A stretch of DNA of 64,000 bases, from positions 1 to 64,000 of the forward strand of contig CACFAO010000003.1 of NCBI GenBank assembly GCA_902564295.1, given 5' to 3'. Positions 1 to 8,530 of this stretch are shown one piece after another. The notes under the pieces are model-generated. The model saw only the letters and a list, made by a program, of their open reading frames with translations, was not told the DNA's origin and made no database searches. Source of the DNA: an uncultured Pelagibacteraceae bacterium (GTDB lineage: Bacteria > Pseudomonadota > Alphaproteobacteria > Pelagibacterales > AG-422-B15). The translations under genes and the position numbers were made by a program. Every line of letters begins with the position of its first letter. Positions within the stretch are counted from its first letter, which is position 1.

Positions 1-297
1 GAAACTAATATTAAGATTTGCTAAAAAGAAAGGAAGGGAACCAAAAATACAAATAAAAACCCAGGATAAAGTAGTTATTAAAAATGCATCTTGAGTTTGG
101 ATTTTATTCTCTCCGGCATTTCTTGTTGAAATAAAAAAAGTAATACCAAATCCAAGAGTAATTATTGAACTGATTACAAATGATTGCCATGTTTCATTAC
201 GAAAAGCTAGATCTAATATAGCTGGAACGAGTAAAACAAAACTCAAAGCAATCAATAAGAACCCTAATACGTTAAGTATTAATTTAAAATTTAGCAT
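1..297 (-). CDS. trkH: Trk-type potassium uptake protein TrkH, N-terminal part (runs off the window)
   Basis: The minus-strand frame starts at ATG 297 and stays open to the window edge, giving 99 residues. TrkH is the K+-translocating membrane subunit of the Trk system. The translation begins MLNFKLILNVLGFLLIA, a first membrane helix. A second hydrophobic helix follows, then the loop RNAGENKIQTQDAFLITT and a third helix (WVFICIFGSLPFFLA). This is the typical TrkH start, in which the loop and the phrase LTTLSW/FGSLPF are well conserved. The K+ selectivity-filter repeats would lie beyond the window. It sits 24 bp or less downstream of nothing else on this strand except folE, which ends near 316, so the two may be co-transcribed. 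The assignment rests on recognising this N-terminus only. Confidence 0.8.
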   Translation of the reverse strand, partial: MLNFKLILNVLGFLLIALSFVLLVPAILDLAFRNETWQSFVISSIITLGFGITFFISTRNAGENKIQTQDAFLITTLSWVFICIFGSLPFFLANLNISF

Positions 298-315
298 GTA
301 GATGATAAATATATA

Positions 316-921
316 TTAGCTTTTTTTCAGTATGGGACCTTGATTTAGCATACTATAGAATTCTCTACGTGTAGAGGCATCAGTTCTAAATTTTCCTAGA
401 AGTTTACTGGTGACCATTGATATACCTGGCATATGCACTCCTCTAGTGGTCATACACTCATGTTGCGCTTCAACCACAACTGCAACTCCTTTAGGCTTCA
501 AACAATCCTGTATACATGTTGCGATCTCAGAAGTTAGTTTTTCTTGAACCTGCATTCGCTTAGCAAATATATTGGTAATTCGTGCCAATTTACTAATGCC
601 AACAACTCTTTTGTTAGGAAGATATGCAACGTGAGCATTTCCAATAAATGGGGCTATATGATGTTCACAATGTGATTCAATTCTAATGTCTTTTAACATT
701 ATGACTTCATCGTAACCACCTGTCTCTGAAAATGTTCTTTTTAAAATCTCTTTTGGATCTTCATCATATCCAGAAAACCAGTCCTTATATGCCTTGGCCA
801 CTCTTTTCGGCGTGTCGAGTAAACCTTCGCGTGTTACATCGTCCCCAGCCCACTTAATTAATGTACGAACCGCTTCTTCTGCTTCACTTTGAGTAGGTTT
901 CCTTGTTTTATTTTTTTTCAT
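316..921 (-). CDS. folE: GTP cyclohydrolase I (FolE, type IA)
   Basis: Converts GTP to 7,8-dihydroneopterin triphosphate, the first step of tetrahydrofolate and related pterin synthesis, in the cytoplasm. The 201-residue protein has the usual family length. The zinc site is visible as Cys85 and His88 in [10 protein letters not shown] and Cys156 in [12 protein letters not shown], with the same spacing as the E. coli ligands. The conserved GISKLARI and KLLGKFRTD segments follow the family order. The start ATG has no clear Shine-Dalgarno sequence. An 18-bp AT-only palindrome (943-960) lies just upstream. It is divergent from lysK, with about 150 bp between them, and trkH lies just downstream on the same strand. 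Confidence 0.95.
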   Translation of the reverse strand: MKKNKTRKPTQSEAEEAVRTLIKWAGDDVTREGLLDTPKRVAKAYKDWFSGYDEDPKEILKRTFSETGGYDEVIMLKDIRIESHCEHHIAPFIGNAHVAYLPNKRVVGISKLARITNIFAKRMQVQEKLTSEIATCIQDCLKPKGVAVVVEAQHECMTTRGVHMPGISMVTSKLLGKFRTDASTRREFYSMLNQGPILKKS

Positions 922-1060
922 AATCAGATAGGAGTACTATATTAAATTTAATTAAATTTATAGCTTTATTATTATCTCTATAAACCCAAATAGTTCTTTT
1001 TTAATTTACTTCAATTAAAAAAATTGTTTGTTTTTCACCGAATTACCGCTTATTTATGTT

Positions 1061-1080
1061 ATTGTCACTTATATGACAAT
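1061..1080 (+). promoter_or_regulatory. Perfect inverted repeat spanning the lysK start codon
   Basis: ATTGTCA (1061-1067) and TGACAAT (1074-1080) are exact inverted copies separated by 6 bases, and the second arm contains the last two bases of the chosen ATG (1073-1075). There is no Shine-Dalgarno sequence upstream. The dyad could be an operator overlapping the promoter or start, or an RNA hairpin hiding the start codon. Function is inference. Confidence 0.4.
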
Positions 1081-2629
1081 AGTAAATGAAAATTCAAAAG
1101 CATGGCCATTTATAGAAGCTAGAAAGATAGTCGAAAGAGCTAAGCTCAAAGACTATTCAAAAATCAAGCTACAGACTGGTTATGGACCAAGTGGACTTCC
1201 ACACATAGGAACTTTCGGAGAAGTCGCAAGAACCACGATGGTGCTAAATGCTATAAAAGCGGTATCTGACTATGAAGTTGAATTGATTGCTTTTTCTGAT
1301 GATATGGATGGATTAAGAAAAGTTCCTGATAATGTTCCTAATCAGGACATTTTAGAAAAAAATTTGCACAAACCACTCACCTCGATTCCAGATCCCTTTG
1401 AAACATCAACGAGTTTTGGAAGCCATAACAATGAGATGTTACAAGCATTTCTTGATAAGTTTGGGTTCAAATATTCTTTTAAGAGTGCGACAGAGCTCTA
1501 TAAATCAGGTTTTTTTAACGACCAATTAATTAAAGTTTTAAATTCTTATGATGAGATTAAAAAAATAATATTACCAACATTAGGAGAGGAAAGAAAAAAA
1601 ACTTACAGTCCTTTTTTGCCAATTTGCCCAGAAACAGGACACGTACTCGAAGTTGAAATTATTTCAATTAATACTGAAAAAAATACGGTTGTGTATCTTC
1701 AGAATAATAAGGAAATTGAACAGTCTATTTTAGACGGTAATTGCAAATTACAATGGAAAGTGGACTGGGCAATGAGGTGGTGTGCTTTAGATATTGATTA
1801 TGAAATGTACGGTAAAGACTTGATACCGACTTTTCAACTTTCATCGAAAGTATGCCGTGCATTAGGGCATCAACCTCCTGAAAATTATTTCTACGAATTG
1901 TTTCTTGATCAGAATGGTGAAAAGATTTCAAAATCAAAGGGAAATGGTTTGAGTATAGAAGAATGGCTATCTTATGCGCCTAAGGAAACATTAAGCTACT
2001 TTATGTACCAAAATCCAAGAAGAGCAAAAAAACTATTTCTGGATGTGATCCCCAAATCAGTTGATGAATTTTTGAATCATCTAAATAAATTTAATGACCA
2101 AAATGATGAGGAAAAAATTGAAAATCCAGTTTGGCATATCATGAATAGTCATAATCATATTGGTTCAATACCTATCTCATTTAATTTAATATTAAATTTA
2201 GTTTCAGCTAGTGGCAAGAGTGATCCAGATTTCATTTTAGATTTTATAAAAAAATATGATAATTCGGTTATCAATTCAGATCATAATTTTATGTTAGAAC
2301 TTATAACTGGAGCAATATCATTTGAAAAGAATGTGAATGCCGATAAAATTCAATTTAAAGTGCCCAGTGAAGAAGAGAAAAGTATTTTTTTAGATTTGAT
2401 TAATCGAATAGAGCTTTTGCCAGACAATGTTGATGCTGAGACTATACAGACTGAAATCTATCAAATTGGTAAAGATTATAAGTTTGATAATTTAAGAGAC
2501 TGGTTCAAACTTATTTATCAGGTTCTTTTTGGCAAAAGTGATGGACCAAGATTTGGTACTTTTATTGCCATCTACGGTATAAAAGAAACAATACAGCTTA
2601 TTAAAGAAAGAATAAAATTGAGTAAGTGA
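1073..2629 (+). CDS. lysK: Lysyl-tRNA synthetase, class I (LysK)
   Basis: Charges tRNA-Lys with lysine. It belongs to the class I (Rossmann, HIGH/KMSKS) LysRS found in archaea, spirochaetes and most alphaproteobacteria, not the class II LysS. From the ATG at 1073 the protein is 518 residues, normal for the family. The HIGH-like motif is PHIGT at residue 43 onward within GPSGLPHIGTFGE. The KMSKS-like motif is KISKSKGNG from residue 284, and the N-terminal WPFIEA segment is typical. A TTG at 1028 in the same frame would add 15 residues unlike the family, so ATG 1073 is preferred. The stop TGA overlaps the ATG of pyrD, suggesting translational coupling in a lysK-pyrD-tetR-SDR operon. No class II LysRS gene is seen in this window. 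Confidence 0.93.
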   Translation: MTIVNENSKAWPFIEARKIVERAKLKDYSKIKLQTGYGPSGLPHIGTFGEVARTTMVLNAIKAVSDYEVELIAFSDDMDGLRKVPDNVPNQDILEKNLHKPLTSIPDPFETSTSFGSHNNEMLQAFLDKFGFKYSFKSATELYKSGFFNDQLIKVLNSYDEIKKIILPTLGEERKKTYSPFLPICPETGHVLEVEIISINTEKNTVVYLQNNKEIEQSILDGNCKLQWKVDWAMRWCALDIDYEMYGKDLIPTFQLSSKVCRALGHQPPENYFYELFLDQNGEKISKSKGNGLSIEEWLSYAPKETLSYFMYQNPRRAKKLFLDVIPKSVDEFLNHLNKFNDQNDEEKIENPVWHIMNSHNHIGSIPISFNLILNLVSASGKSDPDFILDFIKKYDNSVINSDHNFMLELITGAISFEKNVNADKIQFKVPSEEEKSIFLDLINRIELLPDNVDAETIQTEIYQIGKDYKFDNLRDWFKLIYQVLFGKSDGPRFGTFIAIYGIKETIQLIKERIKLSK

Positions 2630-3669
2630 TGAGTTTGTTAACCGGTATGCTTCAGCTTTTACCACCAGAGACAGCCCATAATGTCACAATACAATTAACA
2701 AAATATGGAAGTCCCTTACTAAGTAAAGGTTTTCAAGATCAAAGTTTACATACTAATCTCAAAGGCTTAAGCTTTAGTAACCCACTGGGTATTGCTGCTG
2801 GCTTTGATAAAAACGCTGAATTAATAGACCCTCTATTAAAGATTGGATTTGGATTTGTGGAATGTGGCACTGTTACACCGAAGCCACAATATGGAAATGA
2901 AAAGCCAAGAATTTTTAGGTTAAAAAAGGACAACGCCATAATTAATAAATTGGGTTTTAATAACAAGGGAGAAGAGAGGTTTGTAAAGAATCTTATGTCT
3001 GCAAAAAGGACAGGTATTGTGGGATCAAATATTGGACCAAATAAAGACACTAAGAATTTCATTGATGATTATCTAAAAATTTACAAAAAGATTTCAGTAT
3101 CTTGTGATTATGTAACCATTAATGTTTCATCTCCAAATACTGAAGCCCTACGGGAATTGCAAAGAAAAGAATATCTTGAAGTACTTTTAAGAGACATTTC
3201 TCAAATTAGGAATGAGGAAAACAACAGAAAACCGATCATGCTAAAAATTGATCCAGATAATACAAATGATCACTACAGTATGATACTTAATCTTGTTAAT
3301 AAACATAATATAGATGGAATTATTGCTACAAACACTTCAATTTCAAGACCAGAAATTTTACGAGATATCAATAAGAGAAGAGACGGTGGATTATCTGGCA
3401 CCCCGATAAAGGATATATCAGATAAAGTTTTAAAATTTTTATATCGAGAGACTAATCAAGAAATCATTTTAATTGGTGTAGGCGGTGTTAGTAGTGCATT
3501 AGACGCATATAATAAAATCAAACTAGGTGCATCTTTAGTACAATTGTATACCTCACTTACTTATGGTGGTCCTCAACTAATAAATAAGATTTTAATTGAT
3601 CTTGTTAAACTTATCAAAGATGATGGATTTACAAATATTTCAGAAGCTGTCGGTGTAAGTAATAAATGA
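2629..3669 (+). CDS. pyrD: Dihydroorotate dehydrogenase, quinone-dependent (class 2)
   Basis: Oxidises dihydroorotate to orotate in pyrimidine synthesis and passes electrons through FMN to quinone at the inner membrane. The 346-residue length and the N-terminal helical extension (residues 1-45) mark the membrane-associated class 2 type. FMN and substrate motifs are visible: GIAAGFDKNAEL (54-65), the INKLGFNNKG loop (105-114), NVSSPNT (165-171) with the catalytic serine of class 2 enzymes, and GVGGVSSALDAYNKI followed by GASLVQLYTSL near the C-terminus. The ATG at 2629 overlaps the lysK stop; a GTG at 2626 is also in frame but adds only one residue. The stop overlaps the next gene's ATG at 3666. 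Confidence 0.95.
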   Translation: MSLLTGMLQLLPPETAHNVTIQLTKYGSPLLSKGFQDQSLHTNLKGLSFSNPLGIAAGFDKNAELIDPLLKIGFGFVECGTVTPKPQYGNEKPRIFRLKKDNAIINKLGFNNKGEERFVKNLMSAKRTGIVGSNIGPNKDTKNFIDDYLKIYKKISVSCDYVTINVSSPNTEALRELQRKEYLEVLLRDISQIRNEENNRKPIMLKIDPDNTNDHYSMILNLVNKHNIDGIIATNTSISRPEILRDINKRRDGGLSGTPIKDISDKVLKFLYRETNQEIILIGVGGVSSALDAYNKIKLGASLVQLYTSLTYGGPQLINKILIDLVKLIKDDGFTNISEAVGVSNK

Positions 3670-4280
3670 ATAAAACCCTAAATCTTCCTTTTAACAACAG
3701 AAAGAGGCAGCTTAACAAGCAACAGAATCGTGACTCCATAATTTTAGCTTCAAGAAAAGTTTTTACTGAAAAGGGTCTTGACAGTTCTAATGTAAGGGAG
3801 ATTGTATCTGAGGCTGGTTTAGGTTCTGGGACATTTTATAATTACTTTGATGATAAAGTTGAAGTTTTTTTGGTTATTGTAAATAGGCTTATTAACGAAT
3901 TTAGTAACTTTATCATTCCCGAAATTAATAAAGCCAAAACTTTTGATGAATTAGTTAGTATTGCTTTTAGTAGCTGGTTTAATTGGATATCCAACGATGC
4001 AGAAAATTATATTTTTTTTAAAAATAATAAAAAATATATATTAGATCTTAAATGGTTGGGTCAAAATTCGAGAGAATACCAAAATTTTAATAAAAAACTG
4101 CTAGAAGTAACAGTAAATATATCAAAAATTATTAAATTTCCTCAAAACGATATTTCTCTTATGGTAACATCTGTCATTGCCGTTAGTGTTAATCTTGGTG
4201 ACCAATTATTGGAAAGAAATGATTTGAAACCGTCTGAGGTAAGCTTATTTGCAACTAAATTATTTTTAAAAGGACTATAG
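3666..4280 (+). CDS. TetR/AcrR-family transcriptional regulator
   Basis: A 204-residue protein with a TetR-type helix-turn-helix at about residues 23-70. The recognisable parts are ILASRKVFTEKGLDSSNV, then REIVSEAGLGSGTFYNYF with the GTFYNYF recognition-helix pattern. The remaining helices would form a ligand-binding and dimerisation domain of unknown specificity. Its ATG overlaps the pyrD stop by 4 bases and an SDR gene follows after 6 bases, so it is embedded in an operon rather than standing beside its own promoter. The neighbouring SDR (4287) is a plausible target or functional partner. The target and ligand cannot be told from sequence. Confidence 0.88.
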   Translation: MNKTLNLPFNNRKRQLNKQQNRDSIILASRKVFTEKGLDSSNVREIVSEAGLGSGTFYNYFDDKVEVFLVIVNRLINEFSNFIIPEINKAKTFDELVSIAFSSWFNWISNDAENYIFFKNNKKYILDLKWLGQNSREYQNFNKKLLEVTVNISKIIKFPQNDISLMVTSVIAVSVNLGDQLLERNDLKPSEVSLFATKLFLKGL

Positions 4281-4286
4281 CTTAAG

Positions 4287-5090
4287 ATGACAAAAAGTAT
4301 TTTTATAACTGGAGCAGCATCAGGAATCGGTAAGGCGACTGCAATATCGTTTGCTGAAAATGGATGGAATGTAGGGCTTTTTGATATTAATAAAGAAGGT
4401 CTGAAAGAAGTAGCCGACATCATTGGTCATAATAAGTGTATGTATCAAAAGTTGGATGTAACAAATATTAAAGATTGGATTGAAGCAGAAAAAAGTTTTT
4501 CACAATATACAGGTGGTAGATGCGATATATTCTTTAATAATGCAGGTATAGCAAACTTTGCAGGAGCATTTGAGGATATAAAGATTGAGGAAATGAACAA
4601 AATAATTGATGTAAACTTTAAAGGCGTTGTTAATGGATGTTTTGCAATGCTTGAAATTTTAAAAAGTACGAAAAACAGCATGCTACTTAACACCAGTTCA
4701 GTTGCAGGACTTATTACAGCGCCAGGCATATCAGTTTATGGAGCAACAAAGCATGCCGTAAGCTCTCTTACAGAAAATCTACGTATTGAGTTTGAGCGAT
4801 ATGGCATTAAGGTATCTGAAATTAATCCTTGGTTCACCGAAACACCTATCTTAGATGCTGAAGCTGTTACTACAGGTGCAAAAAGTCAATTGGACCGTGA
4901 ATTTGTCAATCAAAAAACAAAAGTTTATCCAGTTGAAAAGGTCGTAAGCTCAGTTTGGTCAGCTTATGACTCAAGTAGAATCCATCATCCAGTTGGATTT
5001 GAAGCAAAATTTGCGTCTTTTTTTATGAGACACCTTCCATCACTAATAAGAGGTCTTAGCAAAAAGCTTTTTAAGGACTCTTTTATCTAG
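4287..5090 (+). CDS. Short-chain dehydrogenase/reductase (classical SDR)
   Basis: NAD(P)(H)-dependent oxidoreductase of 267 residues. The Rossmann cofactor motif TGAASGIG lies at residues 9-16, the NNAG motif follows near residue 88, and the catalytic set is Ser138 (in NTSSVAG) with Tyr151-x3-Lys155 (YGATKHA). The C-terminal tail carries a hydrophobic stretch (FASFFMRHLPSLIRGL) often seen in SDRs that act on lipophilic substrates. It is last in the lysK-pyrD-tetR-SDR cluster. Its stop overlaps the stop of the convergent SDR gene on the other strand in the tetranucleotide CTAG. The substrate is unknown. Confidence 0.88.
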   Translation: MTKSIFITGAASGIGKATAISFAENGWNVGLFDINKEGLKEVADIIGHNKCMYQKLDVTNIKDWIEAEKSFSQYTGGRCDIFFNNAGIANFAGAFEDIKIEEMNKIIDVNFKGVVNGCFAMLEILKSTKNSMLLNTSSVAGLITAPGISVYGATKHAVSSLTENLRIEFERYGIKVSEINPWFTETPILDAEAVTTGAKSQLDREFVNQKTKVYPVEKVVSSVWSAYDSSRIHHPVGFEAKFASFFMRHLPSLIRGLSKKLFKDSFI

Positions 5091-5962
5091 ACAGACCTTT
5101 TTGCTTTATCAGCGTCGTTTGAAGCCTTTATCATATTTCTAAGCTGCTCCCACTCTTGATCAGTAACATCTTTCAACATTTCATAGAAGTTACCTGCGTG
5201 ATTTAACCATTGAGCTCCGTCAATTGTAATGATTTCTCCTGTTAGGTAGTCAACTCCGTCTGCCATTAAGAAAGTAGCTAAATTTGCAAGCTCACTAAGC
5301 TCTCCCGTTCTTTTCATTGGAATTGACTCCATCATATTTGCACCTTTACCACCTGGAGCTAGTCTATCCCAAGCACCTTTAGTTGGAAATGGTCCAGGCG
5401 AAATAGCATTTAATCTTATTCCTCTGTTTCCCCATTCTGCTGCAAGAGATCTAGTCATTGTAGCTAAACCAGATTTTGACATTGCTGATGGAACTGTATA
5501 TGGGCCACTACTATCAATCCATGTAGTTAAAATAGATATTATACTTCCTTTTAAATTTTCAGCTAACCACCTCTTACCTATTGCATTTGTCATATAAAAT
5601 GTCCCATTGAAAACAATATTAGAAATAGCAGTAAATGCTCTTGGAGATAAATCTTCTGTTCTTGAAATAAAATTCCCTGCGGCATTGTTTAATAGTCCAG
5701 TCAGTGGTCCTTCACTCCAAATTTCATTCACCATATCCTCTATTGCCTCAGGAACCTTGATATCGCATGAGATTGCTTTCACAGATCCCCCATGCATATC
5801 CATAAGCTCTTTAGCCGTTTCATCTAGTACCGACTTTCTTCTGCCACAGATATAGACATTGGCACCAAGTTCTAAATACCTTGTTGCCATAGCTTTACCA
5901 AGTCCCGATCCTCCTCCGGAAACTAAAATTCTCTTATTTTTTAATAAATCTTTTTGAAACAT
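5087..5962 (-). CDS. SDR oxidoreductase of the 2,4-dienoyl-CoA / enoyl-CoA reductase type
   Basis: About 291 residues. It carries the glycine-rich motif SGGGSGLG and NNAAGNF, the variant of NNAG characteristic of dienoyl-CoA reductase (DECR)-like SDRs. In place of the usual YxxxK the sequence reads SAMSKSGLATMTRSLAAEWG, keeping the lysine but not the tyrosine, as DECR-type enzymes do. A substrate-loop phrase ISPGPFPTKGAWDRL follows. This predicts an NADPH-dependent reductase of unsaturated acyl-CoA thioesters, which fits the beta-oxidation genes nearby (8531-16986). ATG 5962 is chosen because AGGAG lies 5 bases upstream; an upstream in-frame codon at 5980 lacks this. Substrate assignment is inference. 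Confidence 0.82.
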   Translation of the reverse strand: MFQKDLLKNKRILVSGGGSGLGKAMATRYLELGANVYICGRRKSVLDETAKELMDMHGGSVKAISCDIKVPEAIEDMVNEIWSEGPLTGLLNNAAGNFISRTEDLSPRAFTAISNIVFNGTFYMTNAIGKRWLAENLKGSIISILTTWIDSSGPYTVPSAMSKSGLATMTRSLAAEWGNRGIRLNAISPGPFPTKGAWDRLAPGGKGANMMESIPMKRTGELSELANLATFLMADGVDYLTGEIITIDGAQWLNHAGNFYEMLKDVTDQEWEQLRNMIKASNDADKAKRSV

Positions 5963-5972
5963 ATTTACTCCT

Positions 5973-6704
5973 TTATCCAAATTGCGCTAAGAATGGAAAA
6001 TACTTTATAAAAAAGAAAGCCAATTCTTGAATTCTGTTTGTTAGTATTAGGATACCAAATAAAATTAGCAAAAGACCAGTAAAAATTTCGATTACCCTAA
6101 TATAGCTTCTTATTCTTGATAAAAATTTCATAAAGCCGTTTATCGCATAGGCTGCAATTAAAAAAGGTATACCCAAGCCTGCTGAGTAGAGCATTAGTAA
6201 AACTATTCCATAAGTTACTGTTTCTGAGCTTGCAGCTATTGATAAAACGCTTCCAAGAATAGGTCCAATGCAAGGTGTCCATCCAAATGCAAATGACAAA
6301 CCAATTATATAAGAACCAACTATGCCAGGCCTATAACTCTCAATTTGGTATCTCATCTCCCTGTTTAAAAAAGGTATCTGCACTATTTGCATAAAATGAA
6401 TACCAAATATGATAATTATTATTCCCCCCAAAATACGTAAAAAATCCAGATATTCATAAACTAAGCTGCTTAATAAAGTTGCTGACGCACCAAGTATTAC
6501 AAACACAGTTGAAAAACCAAACACAAAGCTTAATGAAAAACTAAAAACCTTTTTTTTTATTTCATCACTCTCATCCAATTGTAATTTATCTAAACTAGTT
6601 CCTGCCATAAAACACAAGTAACCTGGCACAATTGGCAATACGCATGGGGAGAGAAAACTAAGAAGTCCTGCAAGGACTACATAAAAATATGAAATTTCAG
6701 TCAC
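5973..6704 (-). CDS. CcdA/DsbD-transmembrane-like thiol-electron transfer protein
   Basis: A 243-residue membrane protein with about six helices. It carries the two cysteine motifs of the CcdA/DsbD family: LSPCVLPIVPGYLCFMAG near residues 19-35 and GWTPCIGPILGS in the middle. Such proteins move electrons from cytoplasmic thioredoxin across the inner membrane to periplasmic thiol proteins, for cytochrome c maturation or other targets. Its start (6704) shares a base with the end of the TIGR02186-like gene, and that gene touches the TauE/SafE permease gene in the same way, so the three form an operon. No other cytochrome c maturation gene is nearby, so a role in that pathway is not demonstrated. 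Confidence 0.85.
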   Translation of the reverse strand: MTEISYFYVVLAGLLSFLSPCVLPIVPGYLCFMAGTSLDKLQLDESDEIKKKVFSFSLSFVFGFSTVFVILGASATLLSSLVYEYLDFLRILGGIIIIIFGIHFMQIVQIPFLNREMRYQIESYRPGIVGSYIIGLSFAFGWTPCIGPILGSVLSIAASSETVTYGIVLLMLYSAGLGIPFLIAAYAINGFMKFLSRIRSYIRVIEIFTGLLLILFGILILTNRIQELAFFFIKYFPFLAQFG

Positions 6705-7495
6705 TATACTTTTCTAAATCTTTTAAATATTTCAGCGCCACTCCATCCAATAACTATTGCAATTACTAGAGAAATCAATCCGTAAAAGAACGGGTAGTTT
6801 TTTGAAAATGAGTAAATTGCTTCTTCAATTCCAACTCTAGTAACCATAAAGTTATATGAATATTCCTGTGATACCTCATTGTCTATGATTAGATGAAGAT
6901 TAACATTGTATTCTCCTACAGGAACTGTATTAGGAATATCAATATAGGATCTGAATAGATTTCCATCAATTATTTCAATTTCATCAGAAACCTGTTTGTA
7001 TAAACTATCATTTTGTTTTGTTCTAATTAAAGCATTATAAAATTCTTTTTTTTCTTTTTCATTAACAACGCTACCCCAATCAGTAGTAAGTGAGCTCCAA
7101 TCAATCATTTCTGATTTCTCTTTCTCAAGTAGCCCGATCTGATTGTTCACTAAAAATTCATTTGTAAGTTCAGATGTACTCGAAAGATAATAAAATCCAG
7201 GCACATCTCTGAAAGTTACACTTTTAGAATTTAACCAAAATCCAAAATATGAGTCTTTCTTTCTCAACGCAACATCCTCTAGAGGACCAACAACTTCGAT
7301 AAGTATATCACTTTTACTATCTCTTGACTGAGATGGATCAGAATAAAACGCTCCGAAAACAAGAAGCTCTTCACCAGAGAAATTTGCATCTATATATATT
7401 TCTTCCTGGTCTGAGCCAATAACAAGCGCAAATAAAACTGAGGGCATTAACACACCAATCAATACATAAAATAAAATAATCAATTGTCTTACCAT
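6704..7495 (-). CDS. TIGR02186-like membrane-anchored periplasmic protein, function unknown
   Basis: 263 residues with an N-terminal signal or anchor helix (residues 3-24), a beta-rich extracytoplasmic region, and a C-terminal membrane helix (about 235-253) followed by a short basic tail. The opening phrase IGSDQEEIYIDANFSGEELLVFG and the overall plan match the conserved alphaproteobacterial family TIGR02186, which I recall being found beside TauE/SafE permeases, as here. No catalytic motif is seen. The one-base overlaps with both neighbours indicate a tight operon of permease, this protein and a CcdA-like thiol transporter, so a role in export or redox handling of a sulfur compound is possible but not shown. 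Confidence 0.75.
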   Translation of the reverse strand: MVRQLIILFYVLIGVLMPSVLFALVIGSDQEEIYIDANFSGEELLVFGAFYSDPSQSRDSKSDILIEVVGPLEDVALRKKDSYFGFWLNSKSVTFRDVPGFYYLSSTSELTNEFLVNNQIGLLEKEKSEMIDWSSLTTDWGSVVNEKEKKEFYNALIRTKQNDSLYKQVSDEIEIIDGNLFRSYIDIPNTVPVGEYNVNLHLIIDNEVSQEYSYNFMVTRVGIEEAIYSFSKNYPFFYGLISLVIAIVIGWSGAEIFKRFRKV

Positions 7496-8418
7496 TAGAT
7501 GACCAATCGTATTACAGATAAATTAAAAATTTCGTTAGGCTCTACTAACAAATCAAGTGCAATTTTAGTTGCAACACCAAGTACTATTATAGCCAGTAAA
7601 GCTCTTATTTCTTCACCTCTTAATTTATTAGCTGCTAATACCCCGACTTGAGCACCGATAACAGACGAGAGTATTAAAAAGAAAGCTAGTACCGCATCTA
7701 CAGCAAAAGTAGTAGTTGCATGAAGAATAGTAACTAGCGCAGTTATAAAAATAATTTGAAATAATGATGTACCAATTACTTTTGAGGTAGGCATTCCCAA
7801 AAAATAAATCATCGCAGGAATTAATATGAAAGCACCACCAATTCCCATTGTTGCTGACAAGATCCCAATTACAAAGCCAATAATAATTGGAGGAATAACA
7901 CTTATGTATAATTTAGATTTATAAAATCTTACCTTGAAAGGCAGTCTATGAGCCCAGTTATGGTAATGAATTTTTTGTTTAACACTTTTTCTTCTTATTC
8001 TGTCCCTTATTACTTTGGAGCTTTCAACAAGCATTGATAAACCTATACCTGTTAAAAGAGCAAAATATAAAATTGAGATTACAGTATCAATTTGTCCAAT
8101 TGAAACAAGCTTACTGAATATCCAAACGCCCAAGATTGATCCAAAGAAGGCACCAATAAGCAATATTCCTCCCATTTTGAAATCTACAAGACCTTGTCTC
8201 CAGTGACCTAATGTTCCAGAAATTGAAGATGCAACGATCTGGTTTGCTGATGTTGCAACAGCAACGTTAGTAGGTATACCTATGAATATTAGCAATGGCG
8301 TCATTAAAAAGCCTCCACCTAAACCAAACATGCCAGATAGAAATCCTACAACTCCACCTAAAGACAATAATAGAAAAATGTTAACTGAGAGCTCTGCAAT
8401 AGGCAGATAAATACTCAT
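7495..8418 (-). CDS. TauE/SafE-family (TSUP) anion permease
   Basis: A 307-residue polytopic membrane protein with two homologous halves. Each half begins with a glycine-rich motif: GFLSGMFGLGGGFLMTPLL near the N-terminus and GILSATMGIGGAFILIPAM in the second half. Each motif is followed by a phrase of the form GIPTNVAVATS or GMPTSKVIGTS. This is the signature of the 4-toluene sulfonate uptake / sulfite exporter superfamily, which moves sulfite, sulfoacetate or other organic anions. The actual substrate is unknown. It is the first gene of the minus-strand operon and is divergent from the acyl-CoA dehydrogenase at 8531. A 12-bp palindrome CCATAGATATGG (8443-8454) lies in the spacer. Confidence 0.88.
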   Translation of the reverse strand: MSIYLPIAELSVNIFLLLSLGGVVGFLSGMFGLGGGFLMTPLLIFIGIPTNVAVATSANQIVASSISGTLGHWRQGLVDFKMGGILLIGAFFGSILGVWIFSKLVSIGQIDTVISILYFALLTGIGLSMLVESSKVIRDRIRRKSVKQKIHYHNWAHRLPFKVRFYKSKLYISVIPPIIIGFVIGILSATMGIGGAFILIPAMIYFLGMPTSKVIGTSLFQIIFITALVTILHATTTFAVDAVLAFFLILSSVIGAQVGVLAANKLRGEEIRALLAIIVLGVATKIALDLLVEPNEIFNLSVIRLVI

Positions 8419-8530
8419 AATTCTAAACTTTTCAGACTTTTCCCATAGATATGGTCAACAAAATTAGAAATTTGCAATTTATGAGACAAAGGTTATATAT
8501 ATTTAAATTACAATAATTATTCTTAAACCT

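Noticed and set aside
943-960. 18-bp perfect palindrome TAAATTTAATTAAATTTA upstream of folE
   Set aside because: Composed only of A and T in an AT-rich spacer, so it is likely by chance; kept out of the feature list.
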